Translations under genes and position numbers: made by a program
The notes under the pieces: model-generated
Seen by the model: the letters and a program-made list of their open reading frames with translations, nothing else
Databases searched by the model: none
What the model was told of the DNA's origin: nothing
Part shown: positions 1-6,131 of the stretch, piece by piece
How the letters are laid out: each line of letters starts with the position of its first letter
Position numbering within the stretch: position 1 is the stretch's first letter
Assembly: GCA_945877965.1 (NCBI GenBank)
Contig: CAMCTH010000260.1
Coordinates: 1 to 6,893 of the forward strand
Length of the DNA stretch: 6,893 nucleotides
Direction: 5' to 3'
DNA from: Planctomicrobium piriforme
Lineage (GTDB): Bacteria; Planctomycetota; Planctomycetia; Pirellulales; PNKZ01

Positions 1-230
1 CCCGCACCGTAATGCGCCGGTCCCAACGCGCGCAGGCCCTGGGCATACGACTTTTCCAAATGCTTCGGCGTCAAAATCGAGTCGGCCCCTTCGAGGCTCA
101 GGATGTAGCCGATCGGCGTGTTCGGGGGCGGATTGTTTTTCCAGAGCGCAACGTGCTTGTTCAGCGCGGTCGCGTCGCAGATTTGCAGCATCTCGCCGGT
201 CTCTTCCATCGCGCGATACCCCGCGAGTTG
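1..230 (-). pseudogene. M19 dipeptidase, inverted middle fragment
   Basis: Read on the minus strand from 230 to the window edge, this is an open frame of 76 residues with the look of the middle part of a family M19 (renal/membrane) dipeptidase. It begins QLAGYRAMEETGEM, passes through GYILSLEGADSIL and ends GLRALGPAHYGA. The Glu of the LEGAD motif (codon 90-92) matches the glutamate that bridges the two zinc ions in M19 enzymes, and GPAHYG precedes the catalytic-half sequence in bacterial relatives. The expected N-terminal HxD metal motif would lie upstream of QLA and is not seen. The C-terminal half of the same protein lies beside it on the opposite strand, so this piece is inverted relative to its partner. 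The frame continues off the left edge, where the remaining 15-20 linking residues may lie. The identification is from family memory, but the match is clear. Whether the split is real, phase-variable or an assembly artefact cannot be decided here. Confidence 0.75.
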
Positions 231-749
231 GTGCAAGAGATGGATCGGCTCGGCATGATCCTCGACGCGACGCACTTGTCGGACGAAGCATTTTGGGAAG
301 CGCTCGATCTCTTCAAAGGTCCGGTTTGGGCGAGCCATTCGAACTGCCGTAAGCTGGTACCCGATCAACGGCAATTTGCCGACGATCAGATCAAGGCGCT
401 GATCGATCGCGGCGCGGTGATCGGCGGAGCCCTCGACGCCTGGATGATGGTGCCGGGCTGGATTCGCGGCAAGACGACGCCGCAATCGTCGGGCGTGAAG
501 CTGGCGCATCTGCTCGATCACTGGGATCACATCCGCGAGCTTGCCGGCGGTAAGACGACGAACATCGGCATCGGCACCGACCTCGACGGCGGTTACGGAC
601 TCGATCAATCGCCGGGCGATATCGACACGATCGCCGATCTACAACGCCTGCCCGACATGCTCAAGGAGCGCGGCTACTCGGCCGCCGATATCGAAGGGAT
701 CGCCCACGGCAACTGGATCCGCTTCTTGAACGACGCGTGGAAGAAGTAA
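222..749 (+). CDS. M19 (membrane) dipeptidase, C-terminal fragment
   Basis: This is the C-terminal half of a zinc-dependent M19 dipeptidase, a family that hydrolyses dipeptides in a TIM-barrel fold. Homologous sequence starts at RELVQEMDRLGMILD (222) and runs about 175 residues to the TAA at 747-749. Visible metal and active-site motifs are DATHLSD (His codon 273-275), ASHSNCR (His codon 336-338) and GIGTDLDGG (Asp codon 579-581). HGNWIRFL near the end is also typical. The frame is open further left, to an ATG at 12, but the 70 residues encoded there resemble no protein. They are the antisense of the inverted middle fragment. ATG 240 or GTG 231 could start a truncated product, but neither would supply the N-terminal HxD motif or the bridging Glu, so the piece alone should be inactive. 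A gene caller would probably annotate 12-749 as one hypothetical dipeptidase. It converges on the sulfatase gene. Confidence 0.85.
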   Translation, partial: RELVQEMDRLGMILDATHLSDEAFWEALDLFKGPVWASHSNCRKLVPDQRQFADDQIKALIDRGAVIGGALDAWMMVPGWIRGKTTPQSSGVKLAHLLDHWDHIRELAGGKTTNIGIGTDLDGGYGLDQSPGDIDTIADLQRLPDMLKERGYSAADIEGIAHGNWIRFLNDAWKK

Positions 750-752
750 AGA

Positions 753-813
753 GAAATTCAGAAGTCAAAATCAGAAGTTGACAGTTTACTTCTGACTTTT
801 GATTTCTGAATTC
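753..813. repeat. TTCTGA-rich imperfect palindrome, probable bidirectional terminator
   Basis: The left arm at 756-778 pairs with the right arm at 788-811 with one mismatch and one bulged base, around a 9-base loop (779-787). The arms are built from repeated units: TCAGAA at 758 and 771, and TTCTGA at 790, 804 and 811. The element fills almost all of the 71-base gap between the stops of the convergent dipeptidase fragment (749) and sulfatase (821). It is AT-rich in GC-rich surroundings. The position suggests a bidirectional terminator (inference). It also resembles the dispersed AT-rich palindromes I associate with planctomycete intergenic regions. Confidence 0.7.
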
Positions 814-820
814 TGATTTT

Positions 821-2251
821 CTACAGCTTCCCTTCGGTTTCGAGCTTGAACGCGCTCTGGCTGCGTAGCTTGAATGGCGGCGGGGAGTCGGGCGGAAGCT
901 TATCGAGGACCGCTTGCAACCGCACGCGAGCCGCAACGATTTGTGAATCATCGCTCGCGGCGAGGTTTGCCGTCTCCTCGGGATCGCGGCTTACATCGTA
1001 CAACTCGCCGGTCGAGTAGAGTTTGAATCGTTCGTCGCGCACCGTGCGGTGTTTGTGATATTGGCAGAAGATCCAGTCGCGCGGCGGTTTCGCGCCGGCG
1101 TCGCCCCGCAAGTACGGCGCGAACGAGACGCCGTCGAACTCTCGGTTGGGCGATAACCCAACGCCGGCGAATTCGCAGACCGTCGGAAAGATATCCGCGA
1201 ACTCCGCGAGCGGTACGGTGCGGCCGCCGGGAATCATCGCGGGGCAGTTGAAGATCAACGCCACGTCGATGCCCGCCTCTTTCAAGGTGTACAACCCACC
1301 CTGCACCTCGCGGCCGTTCTTTCGCGCCGTCAGCCGGTGCTCGCTCCCGTTGTCGGTCGCCAGCACGATGATCGTGTTCTTACGCAGGTCGAGTCGTTCC
1401 AATTCGGCGACGAGTTCGCCGATCTGCTTGTCGGCGTAGCTCACCATCTCGGCATAGATCGTTTCGAGCGGACGATTCGCGTCACGGTTCGTCGGCGTCG
1501 ACACGACCGGTTCGTTCAGCGATTGGCCGTGCGTCAGGACCATGGGGCAATACAACAAGAACGGCCGCTCGCGATGTTGCTGCAAGAATGCGAAGGCGGC
1601 TTCTTGGAAAACGTCGGGTCCGTAGCGACCACTGAGGACTTCGCGTTTGCCGTCGCGGAGCACGACCGGATCCCAATAACGGCTCTCGCTGAGCGGCAGC
1701 ATCGCTTGTGTCGTCGGCACGTCGTGCTCGGCAATCGCTTTCTTCCAACGGGCCCATTTCTCGTCGTCCATTTTGGCGACATCAAGTGCGTCGGGCCAGA
1801 CGACGTGCGTGTCGAATCCGTGCCGCTTCAGTGCGTCGGGCTCGGCGTAGAGATCGTTGATCTGCCACTTGCCGAAGACGCCGGTCGCAAAACCGGCCGC
1901 ATGCAGCACGTTCGGAAAGATCAGGTCGCGAACCGGATCGAGTCCGCCGCCGCCGTACAGGCCGGCGTCGTGATGCAGCGTGTAACCCGTGCGATAGGGG
2001 CGACGTCCCGTTAGCAGCACGACGCGGCTAGGCCCGCAGACCGGCGGCGTGTAGCAGTGTTCTGCCCGTACTCCTTCGGCCGCAAGCTTGTCAATGTTTG
2101 GCGTCTTGCCGCTCTCGCTGCCGTAGCAGCCGAGCCACTCTTGGCCGAAGTTATCGAGCAGCACGACGACGATGTTCGTCGTTCGATCGGCGGCAGAAGA
2201 CGAGGAAGCTACCAGCAGCAACGATGCGACGAGGACGGCGGACAAACGCAT
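821..2251 (-). CDS. Secreted arylsulfatase (formylglycine-dependent, S1 family)
   Basis: A 476-residue sulfatase of the alkaline-phosphatase fold that hydrolyses sulfate esters, in planctomycetes typically on algal or other sulfated polysaccharides. Residues 1-20 form a signal peptide (hydrophobic AVLVASLLLVASSS, probable cleavage in SSAAD). The CxPSR sulfatase signature is present as CGPSR at 72-76, with Cys72 the residue converted to formylglycine, followed by LLTGR. Metal-site candidates are D33-N34 and D300-N301 (TDNGSEH), and H241 (LTHGQ) is a probable substrate-site histidine. Two positions depart from the textbook family: DN replaces the usual DD at 33-34, and GKWQ (127-130) replaces GKWH. 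The C-terminus carries LYDVSRDPEETANL, typical of the family. Length is normal. The start was chosen because it begins the signal peptide, although no clear Shine-Dalgarno precedes it. It lies 52 bases downstream of the ThuA-like gene on the same strand and may be co-transcribed. Activation would need a formylglycine-generating enzyme or anSME, neither of which is in the window. Confidence 0.93.
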   Translation of the reverse strand: MRLSAVLVASLLLVASSSSAADRTTNIVVVLLDNFGQEWLGCYGSESGKTPNIDKLAAEGVRAEHCYTPPVCGPSRVVLLTGRRPYRTGYTLHHDAGLYGGGGLDPVRDLIFPNVLHAAGFATGVFGKWQINDLYAEPDALKRHGFDTHVVWPDALDVAKMDDEKWARWKKAIAEHDVPTTQAMLPLSESRYWDPVVLRDGKREVLSGRYGPDVFQEAAFAFLQQHRERPFLLYCPMVLTHGQSLNEPVVSTPTNRDANRPLETIYAEMVSYADKQIGELVAELERLDLRKNTIIVLATDNGSEHRLTARKNGREVQGGLYTLKEAGIDVALIFNCPAMIPGGRTVPLAEFADIFPTVCEFAGVGLSPNREFDGVSFAPYLRGDAGAKPPRDWIFCQYHKHRTVRDERFKLYSTGELYDVSRDPEETANLAASDDSQIVAARVRLQAVLDKLPPDSPPPFKLRSQSAFKLETEGKL

Positions 2252-2303
2252 GATCAGACTCGTAAGCGAGGGAAGTGCCGGCCTTTTTTCACTCGACGCG
2301 ACT

Positions 2304-3173
2304 TCACTCGCGGACGCTCACTTTGTCCGCCGGCGGAAAGTCCTTGGGGATTTCCGTCAGCGTGACGTCGCCGGTCGCGGCCCACTCGCTGCCGCGGAGC
2401 AGCACGGTGATGAAGCCGACGCATTGCATCGACTCCGCGCTGTGGCCCATCGGCGTGTGGAAGACGCGTCCCTTGCCGTAGCCGACGGTCATAATCATCG
2501 GTTCGTGTTCGCCGCTGCCGCCGGTCGCTGGGTCGGCGTAGGCGGTGGCTAGCACGGTCATGTTCTCGGCCGGCCCGCGGAGTTTGTCGTACAATTCGTC
2601 CTGGGCGTGCATGAACATCGGCGGCAGGCCGCGCGTGATGGGATGTTTTTCGTCGCGGACGATGACCGCAAACGGATGCTGCTTGCCATGGTGTCCGCCG
2701 GGGCCGGATTGCGTGTCGCGCACGATCTGGCCGTCGCGAAAGCGAACGTAAGGCCCGTGCTTTTCGTTCCGCCCACCCCAACCGCCTAGGCCGATCATCT
2801 TGTTGTACTCGGACCAGTTGCCGAACGAATTGTTGGCGGCATGGATGATCGCCAATCCGCCTCCGTTCTGCACATAGTCGATGAGGGCCTGCTTCGTCGC
2901 AGCCGACCATTCATCGCCGTTGTAGTTCGAGAGGACGACGTCGTACGCCTTGAAGTTCGGCGCGAAGCCGGACATGTCCTGACCCTTTGCCGGCGACGTC
3001 GCCACATCGACCGTGAAGCGACCGCTTTCGGTCAGCCAACGCTGCATGACGGGCGTGGTCTTCGCCCAAGCATGATTGTTCTGGCCGTCGACGATCAGCA
3101 GTTTTAACTTATCTGCTGCGGTTGCCGACCAAGTGCATGAAACAAAAAGGACAAATGCGAAAATGCGATTCAT
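2304..3173 (-). CDS. Secreted ThuA-like domain protein
   Basis: A 289-residue protein of the ThuA-like (trehalose utilisation) family, which has a class I glutamine-amidotransferase-like fold. The family is abundant in planctomycetes, but its biochemical role is largely undefined and it is often found with sugar-degradation genes. Residues 1-20 (MNRIFAFVLFVSCTWSATAA) are a signal peptide, so the protein should be exported. Recognisable segments are KLLIVDGQNNHAW (24-36), YDVVLSNYNGDEW (77-89), GGGLAIIHAANNSF (104-117), GLGGWGGRNEKHGP (128-141), GPGGHHGKQHPF (158-169), DELYDKLRGP (192-201) and GKGRVFHTPMGH (233-244). Length is typical for the family. The frame is open to 3296, but the ATG at 3173 starts the signal peptide and has GGAG ten bases upstream, so it was preferred. 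The gene precedes the sulfatase and follows the small zinc-ribbon gene on the same strand, which suggests a small exported polysaccharide-related unit. The precise substrate is unknown. Confidence 0.9.
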   Translation of the reverse strand: MNRIFAFVLFVSCTWSATAADKLKLLIVDGQNNHAWAKTTPVMQRWLTESGRFTVDVATSPAKGQDMSGFAPNFKAYDVVLSNYNGDEWSAATKQALIDYVQNGGGLAIIHAANNSFGNWSEYNKMIGLGGWGGRNEKHGPYVRFRDGQIVRDTQSGPGGHHGKQHPFAVIVRDEKHPITRGLPPMFMHAQDELYDKLRGPAENMTVLATAYADPATGGSGEHEPMIMTVGYGKGRVFHTPMGHSAESMQCVGFITVLLRGSEWAATGDVTLTEIPKDFPPADKVSVRE

Positions 3174-3183
3174 GATGCAATGA

Positions 3184-3187
3184 CTCC
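3184..3187 (-). promoter_or_regulatory. Ribosome binding site for the ThuA-like gene
   Basis: The minus strand reads GGAG with a ten-base spacer before the ATG at 3173. It supports that start over the longer frame beginning at 3296, which would put about 40 non-homologous residues in front of the signal peptide. Confidence 0.5.
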
Positions 3188-3235
3188 GGCGGTAAGTTGT
3201 CTGAGCAGTGATAGCAAGCGAAGACGCATTCAGAA

Positions 3236-3481
3236 TTACTTCATTGATGCGATGAACATTAGCAGCCCCACGATCATTGCCACTAGCACCAACCAAAACA
3301 ACTGATTCATGAAGTCAATGTGGCGATTGCAACGCTCACAAAGAAAAACTGATTCGACCCGCGTCTTTCGTGGATTGGCAAAACGAGATGGTGGAACGGA
3401 GTGGTCGACGATGTTGATGAGTCGATTCACTCCGTCGCCTTCGGCTACCTCCTCGCCGCATCGACCACAGTATCCTGCCAT
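3236..3481 (-). CDS. Small zinc-ribbon protein with C-terminal membrane helix
   Basis: I do not recognise this 81-residue protein as a named family. Two CxxC knuckles are visible: C5-G-R-C8 near the N-terminus and C48-E-R-C51, about 40 residues apart. This is the layout of a treble-clef or zinc-ribbon metal site. A hydrophobic stretch at about 60-78 (LFWLVLVAMIVGLLMFIA) is a single membrane helix ending three residues from the C-terminus, so the protein looks tail-anchored with the zinc domain in the cytoplasm. The middle part (RLINIVDHSVPPSRF) has no motif I can name. The frame is open to 3556, but the Met at 3481 directly precedes the first knuckle, and the upstream codons overlap the terminator stem. 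No strong Shine-Dalgarno is visible. The region is visibly less GC-rich than its neighbours. It lies 62 bases before the ThuA-like gene on the same strand. The protein is probably real because of the paired knuckles and helix, but its function is unknown. Confidence 0.65.
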   Translation of the reverse strand: MAGYCGRCGEEVAEGDGVNRLINIVDHSVPPSRFANPRKTRVESVFLCERCNRHIDFMNQLFWLVLVAMIVGLLMFIASMK

Positions 3482-3509
3482 GTGGAAAGCCTGAGTTAAG
3501 CGGATAAAG

Positions 3510-3545
3510 ACGCGGAGCGACGAACACATGCTCATCGCTCCGCGT
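3510..3545 (-). terminator. Stem-loop terminator of the aldehyde dehydrogenase gene
   Basis: ACGCGGAGCGA at 3510-3520 and TCGCTCCGCGT at 3535-3545 form a perfect 11-base GC-rich stem with a 14-base loop, 24 bases past the aldehyde dehydrogenase stop. On the minus strand the stem is followed by TCTTTATCC, a short T-rich run. It fits an intrinsic terminator with a modest U-tract and would separate this gene from the zinc-ribbon gene downstream. Confidence 0.65.
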
Positions 3546-3569
3546 TCATCATTCACCGTTTCCGGGCGA

Positions 3570-5039
3570 CTACAGGGCCACGGTCACCGTCTTGTGCTCC
3601 GTGTAGTTCGACAACGCGGCTTCGCCCAACTCGCGGCCGAGGCCCGATTGTTTGAAACCGCCGAACGGGGCGGCGGCGTCGAAGACGTCGTAGCAGTTGA
3701 TCCAAACGGTGCCGGCCCGCAGCTTCGCAGCCAAGGAGTGGGCCTTGCCGATGTCGCGAGTCCAAATGGCCGCGGCCAGGCCGTAATCGGTGTTATTCGC
3801 GCGGGCGGCGATTTCGTCCAAGTCCTTGAACTTCAAGATCGACATGACCGGCCCGAAGATTTCTTCCTGAGCGATCTTCATTTCGTCCTTCACGCCGGTG
3901 AACAACGTCGGCTGCACATAGAAGCCCTTGTCGCCGTGGCGACCGCCGCCGGTCAGGCATTGAGCCCCTTGCTGCTTGCCGCTTTCGATGTAGCCCAGGA
4001 TCTTGTCGAACTGCTCTTTGTTGACCTGCGGTCCTTGCTCGGTCTCCGGGTCGAGCGGGTCGCCGAGTTTGCGCGACTTGTTGATCGCCATGATCTGCTC
4101 GACGAACTTGTCGTGAATCTTTTCCTGCACGAACAGCCGGCTCCCGGCGCAGCAGCATTGCCCTTGGTTGAAATAGAGGCCGAAGTGCGCCCCGGCGACG
4201 GCCGCGTTGAGATCGCAATCTTCGAACACAATGTTCGGGCTCTTGCCGCCGAGTTCCAGCGTCACGCGCTTCATCGATGCCGCGGCGTCGCGCATGATGA
4301 TCTTGCCGACTTCGGTGCTGCCGGTGAACGCGACCTTGTCGACGCCCGGATGTTTGACGAGCGCCGCCCCGGCCGACGGACCGTATCCCGGTACGACGTT
4401 GATCACGCCGTCGGGAATGCCGGCCTTCTGTGCGAGTCGCGCCATCCGCAAGCACGTGAGCGGCGTTTGTTCGGCCGGCTTCATCACGATCGTGCAACCC
4501 GTGGCGAGCGCAGGGCCCCATTTCCAGGCGACCATTAACATAGGAAAATTCCACGGAATGATCTGGCCGACGACGCCGACCGGTTCCTTCCGCGTGTAGG
4601 TGAAGTACGGGCCGCGGACCGGGATCGTCTGCCCGTGGATCTTGTCGGCGTAGCCGGCGTAGTATCGCAACGCGTCGATCGTCAGCGGCAGGTCGGCCGC
4701 GCGCGAATCGCGGATCGGCTTGCCGTTGTCGAGCGATTCGAGGGCCGCCAACTCGTCGAGTTCCGATTCAATTAAATCGGCCAGCTTGTAGATGAGCTTG
4801 CCCCGATCGCGGGCGTCCATCCGCGACCATTCGCCGCCGTCGAATTGTTTGCGAGCCGCTTTTACCGCGGCGTCGATATCGGCCGCATCCCCCTCGGCCA
4901 CGCGCGCAATCAGCTCTTCCGTTGCCGGATTATGCGTTTCGAAGGTCTTGCCGCTCTGGGCGGGCGTCCAGCGACCGCCGATGAAACATTCGGTCTGTTG
5001 AATCTTGGGACGGGCAACGGGCTTGGTTGCGGTGGCCAT
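3570..5039 (-). CDS. NAD(P)-dependent aldehyde dehydrogenase, ALDH1/2-like
   Basis: A 489-residue aldehyde dehydrogenase that oxidises an aldehyde to the carboxylic acid with NAD(P)+, in the cytoplasm. All key residues are visible: N164 in PWNFP (oxyanion), K187 in MKPAE (coenzyme), FTGSTEVG at 238-245 (nucleotide binding), general base E262 in LELGGKSP, nucleophile C296 within GQCCCAGSR (293-301), and E393 in EEIFGP. The triple-Cys GQCCCAGSR, TEQGPQV, ILGYIESGK and C-terminal GTVWINCYDVF plus FGGFKQSGLGRELG strongly resemble the mitochondrial ALDH2/retinal dehydrogenase group, so acetaldehyde-like or broader aldehydes are plausible substrates. Betaine-aldehyde or other subfamilies seem less likely. 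The frame is open to 5174, but the ATG at 5039 has GGAGG eight bases upstream, and the N-terminal residues beyond it are not homologous. It is transcribed divergently from the molybdenum hydroxylase operon, with promoter elements in the shared 211-base gap. Confidence 0.96.
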   Translation of the reverse strand: MATATKPVARPKIQQTECFIGGRWTPAQSGKTFETHNPATEELIARVAEGDAADIDAAVKAARKQFDGGEWSRMDARDRGKLIYKLADLIESELDELAALESLDNGKPIRDSRAADLPLTIDALRYYAGYADKIHGQTIPVRGPYFTYTRKEPVGVVGQIIPWNFPMLMVAWKWGPALATGCTIVMKPAEQTPLTCLRMARLAQKAGIPDGVINVVPGYGPSAGAALVKHPGVDKVAFTGSTEVGKIIMRDAAASMKRVTLELGGKSPNIVFEDCDLNAAVAGAHFGLYFNQGQCCCAGSRLFVQEKIHDKFVEQIMAINKSRKLGDPLDPETEQGPQVNKEQFDKILGYIESGKQQGAQCLTGGGRHGDKGFYVQPTLFTGVKDEMKIAQEEIFGPVMSILKFKDLDEIAARANNTDYGLAAAIWTRDIGKAHSLAAKLRAGTVWINCYDVFDAAAPFGGFKQSGLGRELGEAALSNYTEHKTVTVAL

Positions 5040-5047
5040 AGGAGAAT

Positions 5048-5052
5048 CCTCC
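5048..5052 (-). promoter_or_regulatory. Strong ribosome binding site for the aldehyde dehydrogenase
   Basis: The minus strand reads GGAGG followed by an eight-base spacer and the ATG at 5039. It is the best Shine-Dalgarno match in the window and fixes the start of this gene. Confidence 0.8.
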
Positions 5053-5107
5053 GAACAAGTGGGGGTGCAAATTGCGATCGGGGAAAGCGTGCGCGTTAGG
5101 CGGACCT

Positions 5108-5126
5108 GCCGGTTTATTGTACCGGC
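5108..5126. promoter_or_regulatory. Palindromic operator candidate in the divergent region
   Basis: GCCGGT (5108-5113) and ACCGGC (5121-5126) form a perfect inverted repeat around the seven-base TTATTGT. The centre is the only AT-rich stretch nearby, and it overlaps the -10 box proposed for the aldehyde dehydrogenase promoter. A dimeric repressor bound here would block that promoter (inference). No regulator gene is in the window to pair with it. Confidence 0.4.
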
Positions 5127-5145
5127 TTGCGAAACGACTCGCCAA
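5116..5145 (-). promoter_or_regulatory. Sigma70-like promoter for the aldehyde dehydrogenase
   Basis: On the minus strand TTGGCG (5145-5140) serves as a -35 box and TACAAT (5121-5116, five of six to consensus) as a -10 box, with an 18-base spacer. The start of transcription would fall near 5109, about 70 bases before the ATG. Prediction is by eye from the consensus, and planctomycete promoters are not well characterised. Confidence 0.45.
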
Positions 5146-5146
5146 C

Positions 5147-5175
5147 TTGACAGTCTTGCGGGCCGCGCTTCCAAT
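5147..5175 (+). promoter_or_regulatory. Sigma70-like promoter for the molybdenum hydroxylase operon
   Basis: A perfect TTGACA -35 box (5147-5152) is followed by a 17-base spacer and TCCAAT (5170-5175, four of six to consensus). Transcription would start near 5182, about 70 bases before the GTG start of the FAD subunit. The -35 is separated by one base from the -35 of the opposing promoter. Confidence 0.45.
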
Positions 5176-5235
5176 CAGGCTTTCCTATCCGTCGGCTTGC
5201 GCCGATGGCTCGACTCCGACGAAGCCTGGTCTTAC

Positions 5236-5240
5236 GGGAG
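5236..5240 (+). promoter_or_regulatory. Ribosome binding site deciding the GTG start of the FAD subunit
   Basis: GGGAG with a ten-base spacer precedes the GTG at 5251. It supports that start over the ATG at 5005, which would begin inside the aldehyde dehydrogenase gene and encode 82 residues without homology. Confidence 0.65.
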
Positions 5241-5250
5241 ACTGAAAAGC

Positions 5251-6126
5251 GTGAAAGATTTCGAGTATGCCGCCGCCAAGACGGTCGATGAGGCGGTCGG
5301 ATTGCTGGCTTCCAAAGGGGACCGAGCCAAGGTCTTGGCCGGCGGGACCGACATCATCGTCCAGCTGCGCGAAACGGGCCGCGAGGCCGATCTCGTCGTC
5401 GACGTCAAAAAGATTCCCGAACTGGTGAAGTACGAACTTTCGCCGGCGGGCGGGTTGAAGCTCGGCGCGAGCGTGCCGTGCTACAAGATTTACGAAGACG
5501 AGAAGCTGAAGTCGGCGTATCCCGCGCTGGCCGACTCGGCCCGGATCATCGGCGGCTGGCAGATTCAGAGTCGTGCAAGCATCGGCGGCAACCTCTGCAA
5601 TTCGTCGCCGGCTGCGGACAGCATTCCCGCGCTGATCGTACTCGACGCGAAGTGCCACATCGCCGGCCCGGGCGGACGACGGACTGTGGCGGTCGCCGAG
5701 TTCTGCACGGCACCGGGGAAGAATGTTCTTCAACAGGGTGAGTTACTGACGGCGTTGGAGTTCGCTCCGACGCAAAAGGGAGACGGCAGTCATTACCTGC
5801 GGTTCATCCCGCGGAACGAAATGGACATTGCGGTCGTGGGGTGCGGGGCCTGGATTCGTCTCGATGCGAGCGGCAAGACGATCACCGCCGCGCGGATCGC
5901 GCTCGGAGCCGTCGGTCCGAAGCCGCTGTTTGCCGCCGAGGCGAGCACGTTCCTGACAGGCAAACCGGCCACGCCCGAGACTTTCGCCCAAGCCGGCGAG
6001 TTGGCGAAAAAAATCGCCACACCGATCAGCGACATGCGCGGCCCGGCCGAGTATCGCACGCACTTGGTCGGCGTGCTCGTCGTCCGAGCGCTGACCAAGG
6101 CCCTCGAACGAGCGACGCAGAAATGA
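5251..6126 (+). CDS. Molybdenum hydroxylase FAD-binding (medium) subunit, CoxM/XdhB-like
   Basis: A 291-residue FAD-binding subunit of a xanthine-oxidase-family molybdenum hydroxylase. It passes electrons from the [2Fe-2S] subunit to an external acceptor. The two FAD pyrophosphate-binding motifs are clear: VLAGGTDII at 28-36 and SIGGNLCNSSPAAD at 110-123, the second matching the family TIGGN consensus with Ser for Thr. The N-terminal FEYAAAKTVDEAVGLL is the usual start of the FAD-binding domain, and the C-terminal half (DIAVVGCGAWIRLD, 192-205, and RIALGAVGPKP, 215-225) matches the CO-dehydrogenase flavoprotein C-terminal domain. Length is normal for CoxM-type subunits. There is no Cys-rich insertion like the extra [4Fe-4S] loop of 4-hydroxybenzoyl-CoA reductase. 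Translation most likely starts at GTG 5251 after GGGAG. It is the first gene of a three-gene operon in the order seen for coxMSL, with the [2Fe-2S] gene 119 bases downstream. The substrate class cannot be told from this subunit. Confidence 0.92.
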   Translation: MKDFEYAAAKTVDEAVGLLASKGDRAKVLAGGTDIIVQLRETGREADLVVDVKKIPELVKYELSPAGGLKLGASVPCYKIYEDEKLKSAYPALADSARIIGGWQIQSRASIGGNLCNSSPAADSIPALIVLDAKCHIAGPGGRRTVAVAEFCTAPGKNVLQQGELLTALEFAPTQKGDGSHYLRFIPRNEMDIAVVGCGAWIRLDASGKTITAARIALGAVGPKPLFAAEASTFLTGKPATPETFAQAGELAKKIATPISDMRGPAEYRTHLVGVLVVRALTKALERATQK

Positions 6127-6131
6127 TGAGC

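Noticed and set aside
12..221. N-terminal extension of the plus-strand dipeptidase frame from ATG 12
   Set aside because: These 70 codons resemble no protein and are the antisense of a well-conserved M19 segment on the minus strand, so they are not a genuine N-terminus.
1337..2014. Plus-strand 225-residue open frame
   Set aside because: It lies wholly antisense to the sulfatase, has no recognisable domain, and is expected in GC-rich DNA opposite a real gene.
2254..2910. Minus-strand 218-residue open frame
   Set aside because: It is an Arg-rich out-of-frame shadow of the ThuA-like gene, whose motifs and signal peptide are in the other frame.
3528..4538. Plus-strand 336-residue open frame
   Set aside because: It is antisense to the aldehyde dehydrogenase, which has every catalytic motif. 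The plus frame shows no known motif.
5005..5250. Upstream extension of the FAD subunit to ATG 5005
   Set aside because: It overlaps the start of the aldehyde dehydrogenase and crosses the promoter region, and the residues have no homology. GTG 5251 has a Shine-Dalgarno sequence and matches the family N-terminus.
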